A stretch of 64,000 nt of DNA from Microbacterium sp. 3J1 (GCF_001049495.1 NZ_CDWI01000011.1:682001-746000), one strand, 5' to 3'; shown: positions 7,446 to 16,771, numbered from the stretch's first letter. The notes: generated by a model from the letters alone, not told the origin. Numbers and translations: made by a program.

Positions 7446-8861
7446 TCAGACGGCGAACTCGATCTCACCGCGGGCGATGTCGGCGCGGATCACGCGCAGC
7501 GGCACGACGTCGCCCGGGGCAGCTCCCGCCGGGATCGGCGCCGATGCCGTCACCGCCGGATCCGCGATCTGGACGGTCGCGCGTTCGCCGCGTACCTCGA
7601 TGACGGTCGCCGTGACCTCCTGACCGACCAGCGGACTGAGCAGCGCGGCCTCGACGCAGTTGACGGTGGCGGAGTCGAGCCGTGATGCCCGCTGGCCGGA
7701 CTCCTGCATCAGACCCGGGAGGTCGTTCAGGGACTCGCGTGCCCACGACGGCACAGGTCGATCCTCGGAGATCGCGAGGCAGATCGCCAGCGTCCAGCGG
7801 TCGACGAGTCGTCGCAGAGGTGCGGTGGCGTGCGCATACGGCGCCGCGATCGCCGCCTGCTCGGCGTCGGACGGCACGGCGCCGTCGAACGTCACGTATC
7901 CGGCGCCGCGGAAGAGAGAAGCCGCTGCCTCGAGCACGGGCAGGGTCATCGGGTCCGCGCGGTCGAGCCCTCGCAGGTAGTCGCCGTATCGACCAGCGGT
8001 CCACGGTCGGCCGAGCGCCTCGGTCTGCAGACGGAAGGCGGCGAAGGCGCTCTCATCGGGCTGCGGCATGGTGCGGAGGATTCCGATCCCGGCCTCGAGC
8101 ATGAGCGACGCGGCCGCCATCCCCGTCATCAGGGAGAGCTGGGCGTTCCATTCCTCGACGGGGAGCGGATGGCCTCGCTCGATCGCGTATCCGCCGTCCA
8201 CCGTGCGGATGACCTCTTCATTCGGCATGTTGAGGCTCGCACCGCCGCGGAGCGCCTCCTGCTCGACCCTCAACGCGCCGATCTCCGGGAGGAGCGAGGC
8301 CGGGCCCTCCTCACCACGGTCGAGGGATTCCTGGACGCTCGCGTAGTCGAGCTGTGCGCGGGATCGGACGAGTGCCCGTTCCAGGCGGAACCGTGTGACG
8401 ACTCCCTTCGCGTCCAACGCGAAGCTCCAGACGAGCGCCGGCCTGTCGACGTCCGGCAGCAGTGAGGCGCGGCCCTCGCTGAGGACCTCCGGGTGCAGAG
8501 GGACCTTCCCGTCTGCCGCGTACAGCGTCTGGCCACGTCGCCGCGCCTCGGCATCCACCGCCCCACCCGGCGCGACGAAGCCGGGCACATCGGCGATCGC
8601 ATAGCGGACGGCATAACCGGAACCCTCGCGTTCCAGGTGGAACGCCTGGTCGAGGTCACGGGAGCCGAGCGGATCCAGGGTCGCGAACGGGATCTCGCGG
8701 AGATCGAGATCGGGCGTCTCGACCGTCGTCGCCTCCGCCTCGTCGAGCACCGCGGCGGGAAACTCGGTCGGCCCCTCGAGCGACTCGCGTAGCGCGGCGA
8801 GTGCGGCAGCCAGCTCGGTCTGCGCTGCGGAGGGGGCGACATGGGATCGACGCTGAGGCAT
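7446..8861 (-). CDS. RNB-domain 3'-5' exoribonuclease
   Basis: 471-residue RNase II/R-family protein that degrades RNA processively from the 3' end. The RNB catalytic core starts near residue 55. Its metal-binding Asp cluster reads 'TLDPLGSRDLDQAF': three of the four classic Asp positions are kept and the fourth is Gln. Later motifs include 'DVPGFVAPGG' and 'HATAPLRRLVDRW', both typical of the RNB core. No N-terminal cold-shock domains are visible and the C-terminal tail after about residue 400 is only a short S1/OB-like strand region. Such short actinobacterial RNB proteins are known, but their specific substrates are not. The ATG is supported by a TAGGGT hexamer 6 bases upstream. Confidence 0.85.
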   Translation of the reverse strand: MPQRRSHVAPSAAQTELAAALAALRESLEGPTEFPAAVLDEAEATTVETPDLDLREIPFATLDPLGSRDLDQAFHLEREGSGYAVRYAIADVPGFVAPGGAVDAEARRRGQTLYAADGKVPLHPEVLSEGRASLLPDVDRPALVWSFALDAKGVVTRFRLERALVRSRAQLDYASVQESLDRGEEGPASLLPEIGALRVEQEALRGGASLNMPNEEVIRTVDGGYAIERGHPLPVEEWNAQLSLMTGMAAASLMLEAGIGILRTMPQPDESAFAAFRLQTEALGRPWTAGRYGDYLRGLDRADPMTLPVLEAAASLFRGAGYVTFDGAVPSDAEQAAIAAPYAHATAPLRRLVDRWTLAICLAISEDRPVPSWARESLNDLPGLMQESGQRASRLDSATVNCVEAALLSPLVGQEVTATVIEVRGERATVQIADPAVTASAPIPAGAAPGDVVPLRVIRADIARGEIEFAV

Positions 8862-8867
8862 GCCCCC

Positions 8868-8873
8868 ACCCTA
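8868..8873 (-). promoter_or_regulatory. Leaderless -10 hexamer for the RNB gene
   Basis: TAGGGT on the minus strand, 6 bases from the ATG at 8861. Confidence 0.6.
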
Positions 8874-8961
8874 CGGGGCGAGCCCGACACGGCTCGGGGT
8901 GCAGACCGCGCGGTCCGCGGGGTCTTCGGCGGCGTCCGGCCCTCGCGTCGGAAGAGGGCGT

Positions 8962-8967
8962 TAGCGT
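8962..8967 (+). promoter_or_regulatory. Leaderless -10 hexamer for the ICL/PEPM gene
   Basis: TAGCGT followed by six bases (GGGGGC) and the ATG at 8974. Confidence 0.6.
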
Positions 8968-8973
8968 GGGGGC

Positions 8974-9744
8974 ATGACCACTGCTGCAAAGGCCAAGACC
9001 CTCATCGGACTGTACGAAGCCCCGGAGATCCTCCGCGTCGTGAACGTGTGGGACGTGGTGTCCGCGCGTGCCGTCGCGATGCTTCCCGAGACCACCGCGA
9101 TCGCGACCGCCGGACACGGCATCGCCGCATCGTTCGGGTACGACGACGGCACCATCCCGCGGGACATCATGATCGACATGGTCGGGCGCATCGCCGCGTC
9201 CGTCTCCGTCCCGGTCACGGCGGACCTCGACGACGGCTACGGCGATGCGGGGGAGACCACGCGACTCGCGATCGGGGCAGGCGTCGTCGGCGCGAACGTC
9301 GAGGACCGCCTCAAGCCCTTCGACGAGTCCGTCGCGGCCGTCGAGGCGATCGTCAAGGCGGCGGAGGCGGAGGGAGTGCCGTTCGCCCTGAACGCGCGCA
9401 CCGACGCCTTCGTCCGCGCCGGTCACCGTCCCGTAGCCGAGAGCGTCGCCGACGCGATCCACCGAGGCCGTGCCTTCCTGGACGCGGGAGCGACCGCCGT
9501 CTTCGTGCCGGGGATCCTCGACGCCAGCGTCACCCGTCAGCTCGTCGAGGGTCTGGGCGAGGGGAAGCTGAGCGTGATCGGACTCCCCGGAGCGCTCGCG
9601 GCGTCGGAGTACGAGAAGTTGGGTGTCACCCGGATCTCCTACGGTCCGCTGCCGCAGCGCGTCGCCCTGACGGCCGTGCAGGAGCTCGCGGCGAGCCTCT
9701 ACGGCGGCGGCGTCATCCCGAACGGACTGCCCGCGCTCAACTGA
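8974..9744 (+). CDS. Isocitrate lyase/PEP mutase-family protein
   Basis: 256-residue TIM-barrel enzyme of the isocitrate lyase/phosphoenolpyruvate mutase superfamily, which makes or breaks C-C or P-C bonds next to a carboxylate with Mg2+. The metal-binding stretch reads 'VTADLDDGYGD' (family 'D.D.G.G'), followed by 'GVVGANVEDRLKPF', the usual 'G..G..IED'. 'LNARTDAF' is the conserved strand before the next loop. The flexible-loop catalytic Cys of true isocitrate or methylisocitrate lyases (KKCGH) is missing, and the protein is short, so it belongs to the general ICL/PEPM group with unknown substrate. It sits alone between the RNB gene and proS. Confidence 0.8.
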   Translation: MTTAAKAKTLIGLYEAPEILRVVNVWDVVSARAVAMLPETTAIATAGHGIAASFGYDDGTIPRDIMIDMVGRIAASVSVPVTADLDDGYGDAGETTRLAIGAGVVGANVEDRLKPFDESVAAVEAIVKAAEAEGVPFALNARTDAFVRAGHRPVAESVADAIHRGRAFLDAGATAVFVPGILDASVTRQLVEGLGEGKLSVIGLPGALAASEYEKLGVTRISYGPLPQRVALTAVQELAASLYGGGVIPNGLPALN

Positions 9745-9777
9745 GACGCATCGTGAAGGCGGGTGACCACCGGTCAG

Positions 9778-9783
9778 TAGACT
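9778..9783 (+). promoter_or_regulatory. Leaderless -10 hexamer for proS
   Basis: TAGACT, then six bases (GGGCGC), then the GTG at 9790. Confidence 0.65.
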
Positions 9784-9789
9784 GGGCGC

Positions 9790-11550
9790 GTGGTCACTCG
9801 TCTCTCCAATTTCTTCCTCCGCACACTCCGTGAAGACCCTGCCGGCGCAGAGGTCGCCAGCCACCGGCTGCTGATCCGCGCCGGCTACATCCGACCGCAG
9901 GCCGCAGGCATCTTCGCCTGGCTGCCTCTCGGGCTGCGGGTCAAGGCCAAGATCGAGACGATCGTCCGCGAGGAGATGTCCGCGGCCGGTGCGCAGGAGG
10001 TTCACTTCCCGGCGCTGATGCCCCGTGAGGCCTACGAGGCGACGGGGCGGTGGGAGGAGTACGGCGATCTCCTGTTCCGTCTCCACGACCGCAAGGGTGG
10101 GGACTACCTGCTCGCGCCGACGCACGAAGAGGCCTTCACGCTGCTCGTGAAGGACCTGTACTCCTCGTACAAGGACCTCCCGCTCACGATCTATCAGATC
10201 CAGGACAAGTACCGCGACGAGGCACGCCCGCGCGCCGGCCTGCTCCGCGGTCGCGAGTTCACGATGAAGGACGCGTACTCGTTCGACGCATCCGACGCCG
10301 GACTCGACGCGAGCTACCAGGCACAGCGTGATGCCTACGAGCGCATCTTCCAGCGTCTCGGACTCGAGTACGTCATCGTCCAGGCGGACGCCGGCGCGAT
10401 GGGCGGGTCCCGGAGCGAGGAGTTCCTGCACCCCACGCCGGTCGGCGAAGACACCTTCGTCCGCAGCGCGGGTGGGTATGCGGCGAACGTCGAGGCGTTC
10501 ACGACTGCCGTCCCCGACGCGGTCCCGTTCGACGACGGCGCATCCCCCGTCGTCTTCGATTCGCCGAACACGCCGACGATCGAGACCCTCGTCGCCCACG
10601 CCAATGCCCATCTCGACGGCGAGTACACGGCTGCCGACACGCTGAAGAACGTCGTGCTCGCACTGACCCACCTCGACGGGACCCGCGAGCTCGTCGTCGT
10701 CGGCATCCCCGGTGACCGGGAGGTCGACGAGAAGCGCGCCGAGGTCGCTTTCGCACCCGCAGAGGTCGAGACCGCCACCGCGGACGACTTCGAGAAGAAC
10801 CCCCTCCTCGTGAAGGGCTACATCGGTCCCTGGTCACCCACCGGCGCCGTACTCGGCGAGGAGTCCGCCACCGGCATCCGCTACCTGGTCGACCCCCGCG
10901 TGAGCGAGGGCACCTCGTGGATCACGGGCGCGAATCTCGACCAGAAGCACGCCCACTCGGTGGTGGCAGGCCGGGACTTCTTCGCGGACGGCATCGTGGA
11001 GATCGCGAACGTCCGCGCCGGTGACCCGGCACCCGACGGCTCCGGACCGGTCGAGCTCGCGCGCGGCATGGAGATCGGCCACGTCTTCCAGCTCGGTCGC
11101 AAGTATGCCGAGGCGCTGGGGCTCAAGGTCCTCGACGAGAACGGCAAGCTCGTCACGGTGACGATGGGATCGTACGGAATCGGCGTCACCCGCATCCTTG
11201 CGATCATCGCCGAGCTGAACAACGACGAGAAGGGGCTGATCTGGCCCGCATCCGTCGCGCCGTTCGACGTGCAGGTCGTCGCCGCGGGCCGCGACCAGCT
11301 GGCGTTCGACGTCGCAGCCGACCTGTCGGCGCAGCTGGAGGCCGCGGGTCTCGACGTGCTCTACGACGACCGCCCGAAGGTGTCGCCCGGCGTGAAGTTC
11401 GGCGACGCGGAACTGGTGGGCATCCCGAAGATCGTGATCGTCGGACGCGGCGCCGCCGACGGCCAGGTCGAACTCTGGGACCGCACCACCGGGGGCCGGG
11501 ACACTGTCTCGGTCGCGGACGTCCTGCAGCGACTGTCGCCCCGACGCTGA
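9790..11550 (+). CDS. proS: Prolyl-tRNA synthetase
   Basis: 586-residue class II aminoacyl-tRNA synthetase that charges tRNA(Pro). Motif 2 is seen in '[24 protein letters not shown]' (residues about 130-153), the TxE loop as 'APTHEEAFT', and motif 3 in '[16 protein letters not shown]'. An editing (INS/YbaK-like) domain lies between motifs 2 and 3, about residues 225-390, with '[16 protein letters not shown]'. The anticodon-binding domain is at the C-terminus. This is the bacterial-type (ProS type 1) enzyme of normal length. The GTG start is set by the -10 hexamer 6 bases upstream; translation begins [15 protein letters not shown], the usual N-terminus of the family. Confidence 0.96.
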   Translation: MVTRLSNFFLRTLREDPAGAEVASHRLLIRAGYIRPQAAGIFAWLPLGLRVKAKIETIVREEMSAAGAQEVHFPALMPREAYEATGRWEEYGDLLFRLHDRKGGDYLLAPTHEEAFTLLVKDLYSSYKDLPLTIYQIQDKYRDEARPRAGLLRGREFTMKDAYSFDASDAGLDASYQAQRDAYERIFQRLGLEYVIVQADAGAMGGSRSEEFLHPTPVGEDTFVRSAGGYAANVEAFTTAVPDAVPFDDGASPVVFDSPNTPTIETLVAHANAHLDGEYTAADTLKNVVLALTHLDGTRELVVVGIPGDREVDEKRAEVAFAPAEVETATADDFEKNPLLVKGYIGPWSPTGAVLGEESATGIRYLVDPRVSEGTSWITGANLDQKHAHSVVAGRDFFADGIVEIANVRAGDPAPDGSGPVELARGMEIGHVFQLGRKYAEALGLKVLDENGKLVTVTMGSYGIGVTRILAIIAELNNDEKGLIWPASVAPFDVQVVAAGRDQLAFDVAADLSAQLEAAGLDVLYDDRPKVSPGVKFGDAELVGIPKIVIVGRGAADGQVELWDRTTGGRDTVSVADVLQRLSPRR

Positions 11551-11572
11551 TCCGAACCGACGGGCGTCGTCT

Positions 11573-12076
11573 TCAGCAGACGATGTACCCGTGGCTCACC
11601 GTGTCATCGTCGGGGGTGTCGCGCGTGACGAGGGCCTTGAGGGCGCCCGCCGCGAGCGCCACCTTGCCCTTCGCCGGTTCCCAGAACTCGGCGATGGTCG
11701 GGGTCACCTTGAGCAGTGCGATTCCCGGAGTGTCCAGCCCCTCCGTGAACCAGATGTCGAGCGAGGGGGAGTAGAGCTCCTCCATCTTCGCGCGGTCATG
11801 CACGATCGAGGCGGTGCCGGCGATCGACACGTAGCGCATGCCTTTGGCATCGCAGTACGACAGGCCGACCTGGTGATGGTGCCGCGCCTCCTCGACCTTC
11901 TCGGTGTCCTCGGCGGTGAAGAACCAGATGTCGCCGGCCTCATCCATCTGCCGGGTCGACATCGGCCTGCTCACCAGGTTCTCGGAGTCGTCACGGGTCG
12001 TGAGCATCGTGAAGTCGATGTCCTCGACGAGCTCCTTGACGCGGACGAGTGCTTCGGATCCTGTGATCTCTGTCAT
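11573..12076 (-). CDS. Pyridoxamine-5'-phosphate-oxidase-fold protein (general stress 26 type)
   Basis: 167-residue protein of the split-barrel flavin-binding fold, close to the general stress protein 26 group. It opens 'VKELVEDIDFTMLTTRD' and continues 'RPMSTRQMDEAGDIWFFT', the standard strand pattern for this group, with 'YVSIAGTASIVHD' later. These proteins bind FMN, FAD or F420; the exact cofactor cannot be told from sequence. The ATG at 12076 is chosen over longer upstream frames because family homology begins right after it. It is convergent with proS with only 22 bases between stops and no hairpin seen there. The C-terminal tail after residue 150 is unusual but short. Confidence 0.82.
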   Translation of the reverse strand: MTEITGSEALVRVKELVEDIDFTMLTTRDDSENLVSRPMSTRQMDEAGDIWFFTAEDTEKVEEARHHHQVGLSYCDAKGMRYVSIAGTASIVHDRAKMEELYSPSLDIWFTEGLDTPGIALLKVTPTIAEFWEPAKGKVALAAGALKALVTRDTPDDDTVSHGYIVC

Positions 12077-12197
12077 GCCCCCATGGTGCGCGCTCGCCCC
12101 GTCCACGCCATGGGCGTTGACACGGATGCCGCGGCGTGATCGCGACTCGGCGCCACCGAGGGCCCGCTCCGGGTGCCCGGCATGCGACGCTGGTGCC

Positions 12198-13238
12198 ATG
12201 ACAGAGGAACCGCTGCCCGAGGCGCTCAGTGCCGAGATCAACACCGTCCTCGACGAGGCGGGCGTCCGAACGGATCGCCGTCTGGTGATGCGCCTGCTGC
12301 GCACCGCCATCCTGCTCGGCGAGGACGGAACCGACCGCCTGGATCTGAAGATCGCCTCGGCCGCTCTCGCGGAGATGCGCGACGCCTTTCGGCTCTTCGC
12401 CCCGTTCAAGGGCGTGCCGAAGGTCACGGTCTTCGGATCCGCGCGCACGCGACAGGACGATCCCCTCTACCTGCAGGCCCGGGACGTCGCGGCCGCGCTG
12501 GCGACGGACGGGTGGATGGTCGTCACGGGTGCAGGCCCGGGCATCATGCAGGCGGCGGCGGAAGGTGCCGGTCCGGCGCTGTCGCTCGGGGTGTCCATCC
12601 GGCTGCCGTTCGAGGAGAAGGCCAACAGCCTCGTGGCAGGCAGCGACCAGGTCGTCGCGATGAAGTACTTCTTCACCCGCAAGCTCATGCTCATCAAGGA
12701 GTCCAGCGGCTTCATCTGCCTCCCCGGCGGTTTCGGGACCCTCGACGAGATGTTCGAGCTGCTGACTCTGCAGCAGACGGGCAAGGCCGAACCGACTCCG
12801 ATCGTGCTCCTCGACCAGCAGGGCGGCACGTTCTGGAACGGACTCAAGCGCTTCATCGACGAAGACCTCGCACCCACCGGCGTCATCTCACCCGGTGACT
12901 TCGACCGCGTGGTCGTCACCGACTCCGTGGCGGCGGCCACGGCGGAGATCGCCGGATTCTGGCGCAACTACGATTCCTTGCGGTGGGTGGGGGAGACCTT
13001 GATCCTGCGGCTGCGCCAGGAGCCGACGGACGACGAGGTGGCGGACCTGAACGAGCGATTCGCCGGGATGCTCGCGAGCGGCCGCATCGAGCGCTCCGCG
13101 CCGCGCCCGCCCGAGGTGGCGGACGACGAGCTCCTCCATCTCCCGAGGCTCGCGCTCCACCTCGATCAACGCCAGGTCGGCAACCTCTTCCGGCTGATCG
13201 AGGCCATCAACACCCTGGATTCCGCTCCCGCGATCTAG
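12198..13238 (+). CDS. LOG-family Rossmann-fold nucleotide phosphoribohydrolase-like protein
   Basis: 346-residue member of the TIGR00730/LOG family. Such proteins cleave nucleotide monophosphates to base and ribose 5-phosphate, and some make cytokinin-like bases. The Rossmann core begins 'KVTVFGSARTRQDDPLY' and carries 'VVTGAGPGIMQAAAEGA'. The catalytic signature is 'CLPGGFGTLDEMFE' (PGGxGTxxE). An extra N-terminal helical region (about 70 residues) and a C-terminal helical extension of about 90 residues make it longer than the 180-250-residue plant-type LOGs, as in other long actinobacterial members. The ATG at 12198 gives the family N-terminus. Substrate is unknown. Confidence 0.85.
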   Translation: MTEEPLPEALSAEINTVLDEAGVRTDRRLVMRLLRTAILLGEDGTDRLDLKIASAALAEMRDAFRLFAPFKGVPKVTVFGSARTRQDDPLYLQARDVAAALATDGWMVVTGAGPGIMQAAAEGAGPALSLGVSIRLPFEEKANSLVAGSDQVVAMKYFFTRKLMLIKESSGFICLPGGFGTLDEMFELLTLQQTGKAEPTPIVLLDQQGGTFWNGLKRFIDEDLAPTGVISPGDFDRVVVTDSVAAATAEIAGFWRNYDSLRWVGETLILRLRQEPTDDEVADLNERFAGMLASGRIERSAPRPPEVADDELLHLPRLALHLDQRQVGNLFRLIEAINTLDSAPAI

Positions 13239-13246
13239 GGCACGAC

Positions 13247-13279
13247 GTTCACCGGGCATACACCTCGCCGTCACCTGCG
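13247..13279 (+). promoter_or_regulatory. PHO box: three 11-base direct repeats upstream of phoX
   Basis: Three direct repeats with exact 11-base spacing start at 13247, 13258 and 13269. Their 7-base cores are GTTCACC, ATACACC and CGTCACC. The first equals the actinobacterial PhoP consensus core and the others match 5 of 7. The block ends about 6 bases before a possible -10 (CATGCT, 13285) and 37 bases before the ATG, so PhoP bound here would sit at the -35 position of the phosphatase gene. Confidence 0.7.
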
Positions 13280-13315
13280 CCGACCATGCTGTCGGCACTT
13301 GTCTTCGAGGATGGG

Positions 13316-15367
13316 ATGACTGTGGACGACACTCGATACCGGCTTCCGTTGGTGGACCACGCGCGGGGAAAGCGCTCGGCTGTCACCTGTGAACTCAAGT
13401 GCGCGAACGCGTGTATGGGCCCGGAATGCAACACCTCGTCGAACGACGACTTCCGTTCGATCGCATCCGCGGTCTTCTCACGACGCGCCCTGTTCGGGCT
13501 GGGGGCAGCGGCCGCCGTCGCGATCGCGGTGGGCACGGGCCGGACGGCGCCGGTGTCCGCACCCGCGGCGGCTGGTGCGGCGTCGGCCGGAGTCGGACTC
13601 GGCAGACCAGGGACCGCAGGGCTCGCGTTCAGCGCGATCGCCCCGGTTCCTGCACATGTGGACGCACTCACGGTTCCCGACGGATTCACCTGGGCGCCGC
13701 TGATCCGCTGGGGCGACCCTCTCTTCTCGGCGACCCCGGCATTCGACATCGCCGCCCAGTCTCCGCAGGCTCAGGCGGGACAGTTCGGCTACAACAGCGA
13801 CTACCTCGACATCGTCCCCGATCCGAGTGGCAAGACCGGCGTCCTGGTCAACAACCACGAGTACGTGAACCCGGGCATCATGTTCCCGCCGACGTCCGAC
13901 GCGGCCGAGCTCCGTCGACGGGGTGACATCTACAAGGCTGCCCAGGGCATGTCCGTGGTCGACATCCGTCGTCGCCGCGTCGGCGACCCGTGGACGTACG
14001 TCGTCGACGGGCGCCGCAATCGTCGCATCACCGTCGAGACGGTGTTCGAGATGACCGGCCCGGCAGCGGGCACCGACCTCGTCAAGACGGCGGCGGATCC
14101 TGAAGGCCGCTGGGTGCACGGCACTCTCGGCAACTGCGCGGGCGGAACCACCCCCTGGGGCACGATCCTCTCGGGCGAGGAGAACTTCAACGGATACTTC
14201 GCCTGGGCTGCGGACACTGTCGAGCAGAGACGGTACAGCGCCACGAGCACCACCGCCACCTCCACGGGATGGGAGACGTACGACCCGCGCTTCGACGCTC
14301 ACGATCCCGCGTTCGTCAACGAACCGAACCGGTTCGGCTACATCGTGGAGATCGATCCGCAGGATCCGACCTCGACGCCGCGCAAGCACACCGCGATGGG
14401 GCGCTTCAAGCACGAGGGCGCGAACGTCCACGTCGCCGCCGACGGCAGGGTCGTCGCGTACATGGGCGATGACGAGCGGAACGACTATCTGTACAAGTTC
14501 GTCTCGAAGAACAGGATCTCCGGTTCCCGCAAGAAGAACCTCGCGCTGCTGAGCGAAGGCGACCTCTTTGTGGCGAAGTTCGCGGGAAATTCTCCCGTGT
14601 CGGAGATCAGCGGATCGGGAGCGCTGCCCGCGGACGGCGCATTCGACGGCACCGGCACCTGGCTGCCTCTCACGCGGAACGGCCGCAGCGTGGTCCCGGG
14701 CTTCACCACCGAGCAGGTGCTGGTCTATACGCGCCTCGCTGCGGATGCCGTCGGCGCGACGAAGATGGATCGCCCCGAGGACGTCCAACCGAGTCCGTCC
14801 ACGGGCAAGGTGTACGTCGCCCTGACCAACAACTCCAGCCGCAAGGCCGTCGACGAGGCGAACCCGGTCACCGGCAACCGCTACGGTCATGTCCTCGAAC
14901 TCACGGAGACGTCGAGTCACAGCGGCACGACCTTCGGGTGGAGTGTCCTGCTGCTGTGCGGAGATCCGGCGTCGTTCGACAACGCGTACTTCGCGGGGTT
15001 CCCCAAGGAGTCGGTGTCGCCCATCTCGTGTCCCGACAATCTGGCGTTCGACTCGGCGGGCGACCTCTGGATCTCGACCGACGGCGCCCCGAGCACCATC
15101 GGCCTCGCGGACGGTCTCTTCAAGGTCCCTCTCACCGGGGCGGAACGCGGGCACGTGCAGCAGTTCCTCGCCGTGCCGCGCGATGCGGAGACCTGCGGTC
15201 CGGTGATCCACGACGAAGAGGGACTCGTCTTCGTCGCGGTGCAGCACCCGGGGGAGGACGGAACGTTCGACGCGCCGAACTCCCTCTTCCCCGACTACGG
15301 TTCGAACGCGCCGGGCGATGTTCCGAATGCTCCGCGTCCGGCCGTGGTGCAGGCGTATCGGCTCTGA
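13316..15367 (+). CDS. phoX: PhoX-family alkaline phosphatase (DUF839), Tat-exported
   Basis: 683-residue secreted protein of the PhoX/DUF839 family, Ca2+- and Fe-dependent phosphatases that release phosphate outside the cell. The N-terminal 'FSRRALFGLGAAAAVAIA' (about residue 60) is a twin-arginine signal, preceded by a conserved Cys-containing stretch ('CANACMGPECN'). Family motifs include 'LVNNHEYVNPG', 'GTLGNCAGGTTPWGT', 'SGEENFNGYF' and 'KHEGANVHV'; near the end comes 'CPDNLAFDSAGDLWISTDG'. The ATG at 13316 is preferred over 13286 because GAGG lies upstream and the promoter elements then leave a short leader. The PHO-box repeats upstream strongly suggest induction by phosphate starvation through PhoP. 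Confidence 0.88.
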   Translation: MTVDDTRYRLPLVDHARGKRSAVTCELKCANACMGPECNTSSNDDFRSIASAVFSRRALFGLGAAAAVAIAVGTGRTAPVSAPAAAGAASAGVGLGRPGTAGLAFSAIAPVPAHVDALTVPDGFTWAPLIRWGDPLFSATPAFDIAAQSPQAQAGQFGYNSDYLDIVPDPSGKTGVLVNNHEYVNPGIMFPPTSDAAELRRRGDIYKAAQGMSVVDIRRRRVGDPWTYVVDGRRNRRITVETVFEMTGPAAGTDLVKTAADPEGRWVHGTLGNCAGGTTPWGTILSGEENFNGYFAWAADTVEQRRYSATSTTATSTGWETYDPRFDAHDPAFVNEPNRFGYIVEIDPQDPTSTPRKHTAMGRFKHEGANVHVAADGRVVAYMGDDERNDYLYKFVSKNRISGSRKKNLALLSEGDLFVAKFAGNSPVSEISGSGALPADGAFDGTGTWLPLTRNGRSVVPGFTTEQVLVYTRLAADAVGATKMDRPEDVQPSPSTGKVYVALTNNSSRKAVDEANPVTGNRYGHVLELTETSSHSGTTFGWSVLLLCGDPASFDNAYFAGFPKESVSPISCPDNLAFDSAGDLWISTDGAPSTIGLADGLFKVPLTGAERGHVQQFLAVPRDAETCGPVIHDEEGLVFVAVQHPGEDGTFDAPNSLFPDYGSNAPGDVPNAPRPAVVQAYRL

Positions 15368-15473
15368 CCTGCGTCGCGTCCGGCGAACGTGGCAGCTCCC
15401 CCAGGGGCAAGGTATCGTAGTACGGATGTCGTGCGTGCACACCCGTGCGACGAGAGCTGAATAGGGAGCCGTC

Positions 15474-16457
15474 ATGGATATCGAACTGAGTCTGCTGCGT
15501 GGGATCGAGAAGGAGAAGGCGATCCCCTTCGACGAGCTGGTCTCGATCATCGAGCAGGCCATCCTGACCGCCTACTCCAAGCACGTCTCCGCCGACGGAG
15601 CCACCCCCGAGGGTGTCCGTGTCGATCTCGATCGCCGGACCGGGCACGTCGCCGTGCTGCAGGTCGTCAAGGACGAAGAGGGCGCGATCGTGGGCGAGGA
15701 GGATGCGACCCCCGACGACTTCGGTCGCATCGCGGCCTTCGCCGCCAAGCAGGTCATCAGCCAGCGTCTGCGGGACATCGCGGACGACGTGGTGCTCGGC
15801 GACTTCAAGGACAAGGAAGGCGACATCGTCGCCGGTGTGATCCAGCAGGGGCCGAACCCTCGGATGATCCACGTCGACTTGGGAGCGGTCGAGGCGATCC
15901 TCCCGCCCGAGGAGCAGGTCCCCGGCGAGGAGTACACCCACGGCTCGCGCCTCCGCGTGTACGTGACGAGCGTGGCGAAGGGGCTCAAGGGCCCGCAGAT
16001 CACCGTCTCGCGCACGCACCCGGGCCTCGTCCGCAAGCTGTTCGCGCTCGAGGTGCCCGAGATCGCGGCGGGACTCGTGGAGATCGTCTCGCTCGCCCGC
16101 GAGGCCGGTCATCGCACGAAGATCGCGGTCAAGGCCAATGATCCGGCGATCAACGCGAAGGGTGCCTGCATCGGGGAGATGGGCCGCCGCGTGCGCGCGG
16201 TCACCGAGGAGCTCGCCGGCGAGAAGATCGACATCGTCGACCACGACCCGGAGCTCGCCGCCTTCGTCGCCAACGCGCTCTCGCCCGCCAAGGTCACGAG
16301 CTCGTTCATCCTCGATGCGAACACCAAGGCCGTGCGCGCGCTCGTGCCCGATTACCAGCTCTCGCTCGCGATCGGCAAGGAAGGGCAGAACGCCCGTCTC
16401 GCCGCCAAGCTCACCGGCGCGAAGATCGACATCCAGCCGGACAGCGTGCTGGACTGA
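15474..16457 (+). CDS. nusA: Transcription termination/antitermination factor NusA
   Basis: 327-residue NusA, which binds RNA polymerase and nascent RNA to control pausing, termination and rRNA antitermination. The N-terminal polymerase-binding domain begins MDIELSLLRGIEKEK. An S1 domain covers about residues 105-180. KH1 contains 'IGEMGRRVRAV' and KH2 contains 'AIGKEGQNARLAAKLTG'. There is no C-terminal acidic repeat region, as usual for actinobacteria. RBS AGGGAG precedes the ATG; a -10-like TATCGT is at 15413-15418. It heads the nusA-ylxR-infB-rbfA cluster. rimP, usually just upstream, is absent here, replaced by phoX. Confidence 0.96.
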   Translation: MDIELSLLRGIEKEKAIPFDELVSIIEQAILTAYSKHVSADGATPEGVRVDLDRRTGHVAVLQVVKDEEGAIVGEEDATPDDFGRIAAFAAKQVISQRLRDIADDVVLGDFKDKEGDIVAGVIQQGPNPRMIHVDLGAVEAILPPEEQVPGEEYTHGSRLRVYVTSVAKGLKGPQITVSRTHPGLVRKLFALEVPEIAAGLVEIVSLAREAGHRTKIAVKANDPAINAKGACIGEMGRRVRAVTEELAGEKIDIVDHDPELAAFVANALSPAKVTSSFILDANTKAVRALVPDYQLSLAIGKEGQNARLAAKLTGAKIDIQPDSVLD

Positions 16458-16516
16458 CCTCTCGTGACATCCGACTCGCGCGACCGGCGCGAGTCGGATG
16501 GGAACACAGGTGTAAG

Positions 16517-16771
16517 ATGGAACCCGTACGAACGTGCGTCGGCTGTCGCACGCGTGCTCCCCGCTCCACTCTGCTCAGGGTGGTGTCCCAGAACGACATC
16601 CTCATCATCGATGAGCGAGCCGTCCTGCCGGGGCGCGGCGCGTGGGTGCATCCGACACCGGAATGCATGGATGCCGCGCTGCGGCGCCGGGCTTTCGGAC
16701 GAGCACTGCGCGTCTCCAGCGACCTGGACACGCGGAACATCGCACAGCACCCACCAAGAAACAAAGGCTGA
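16517..16771 (+). CDS. ylxR: YlxR family RNA-binding protein (DUF448)
   Basis: 84-residue YlxR (DUF448) protein, conserved between nusA and infB in most bacteria. It starts MEPVRTCVGCRTRAPRSTLL, with the family CVGCR motif, and has the 'GRGAWVHPTPECMDAALRR' loop and 'RRAFGRALR' helix. Studied members bind RNA and have been linked to RNase P function and to regulation of energy genes. AGG upstream of the ATG is a modest ribosome site. Spacing of 60 bases from nusA and 94 to infB suggests one transcript. Confidence 0.92.
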   Translation: MEPVRTCVGCRTRAPRSTLLRVVSQNDILIIDERAVLPGRGAWVHPTPECMDAALRRRAFGRALRVSSDLDTRNIAQHPPRNKG

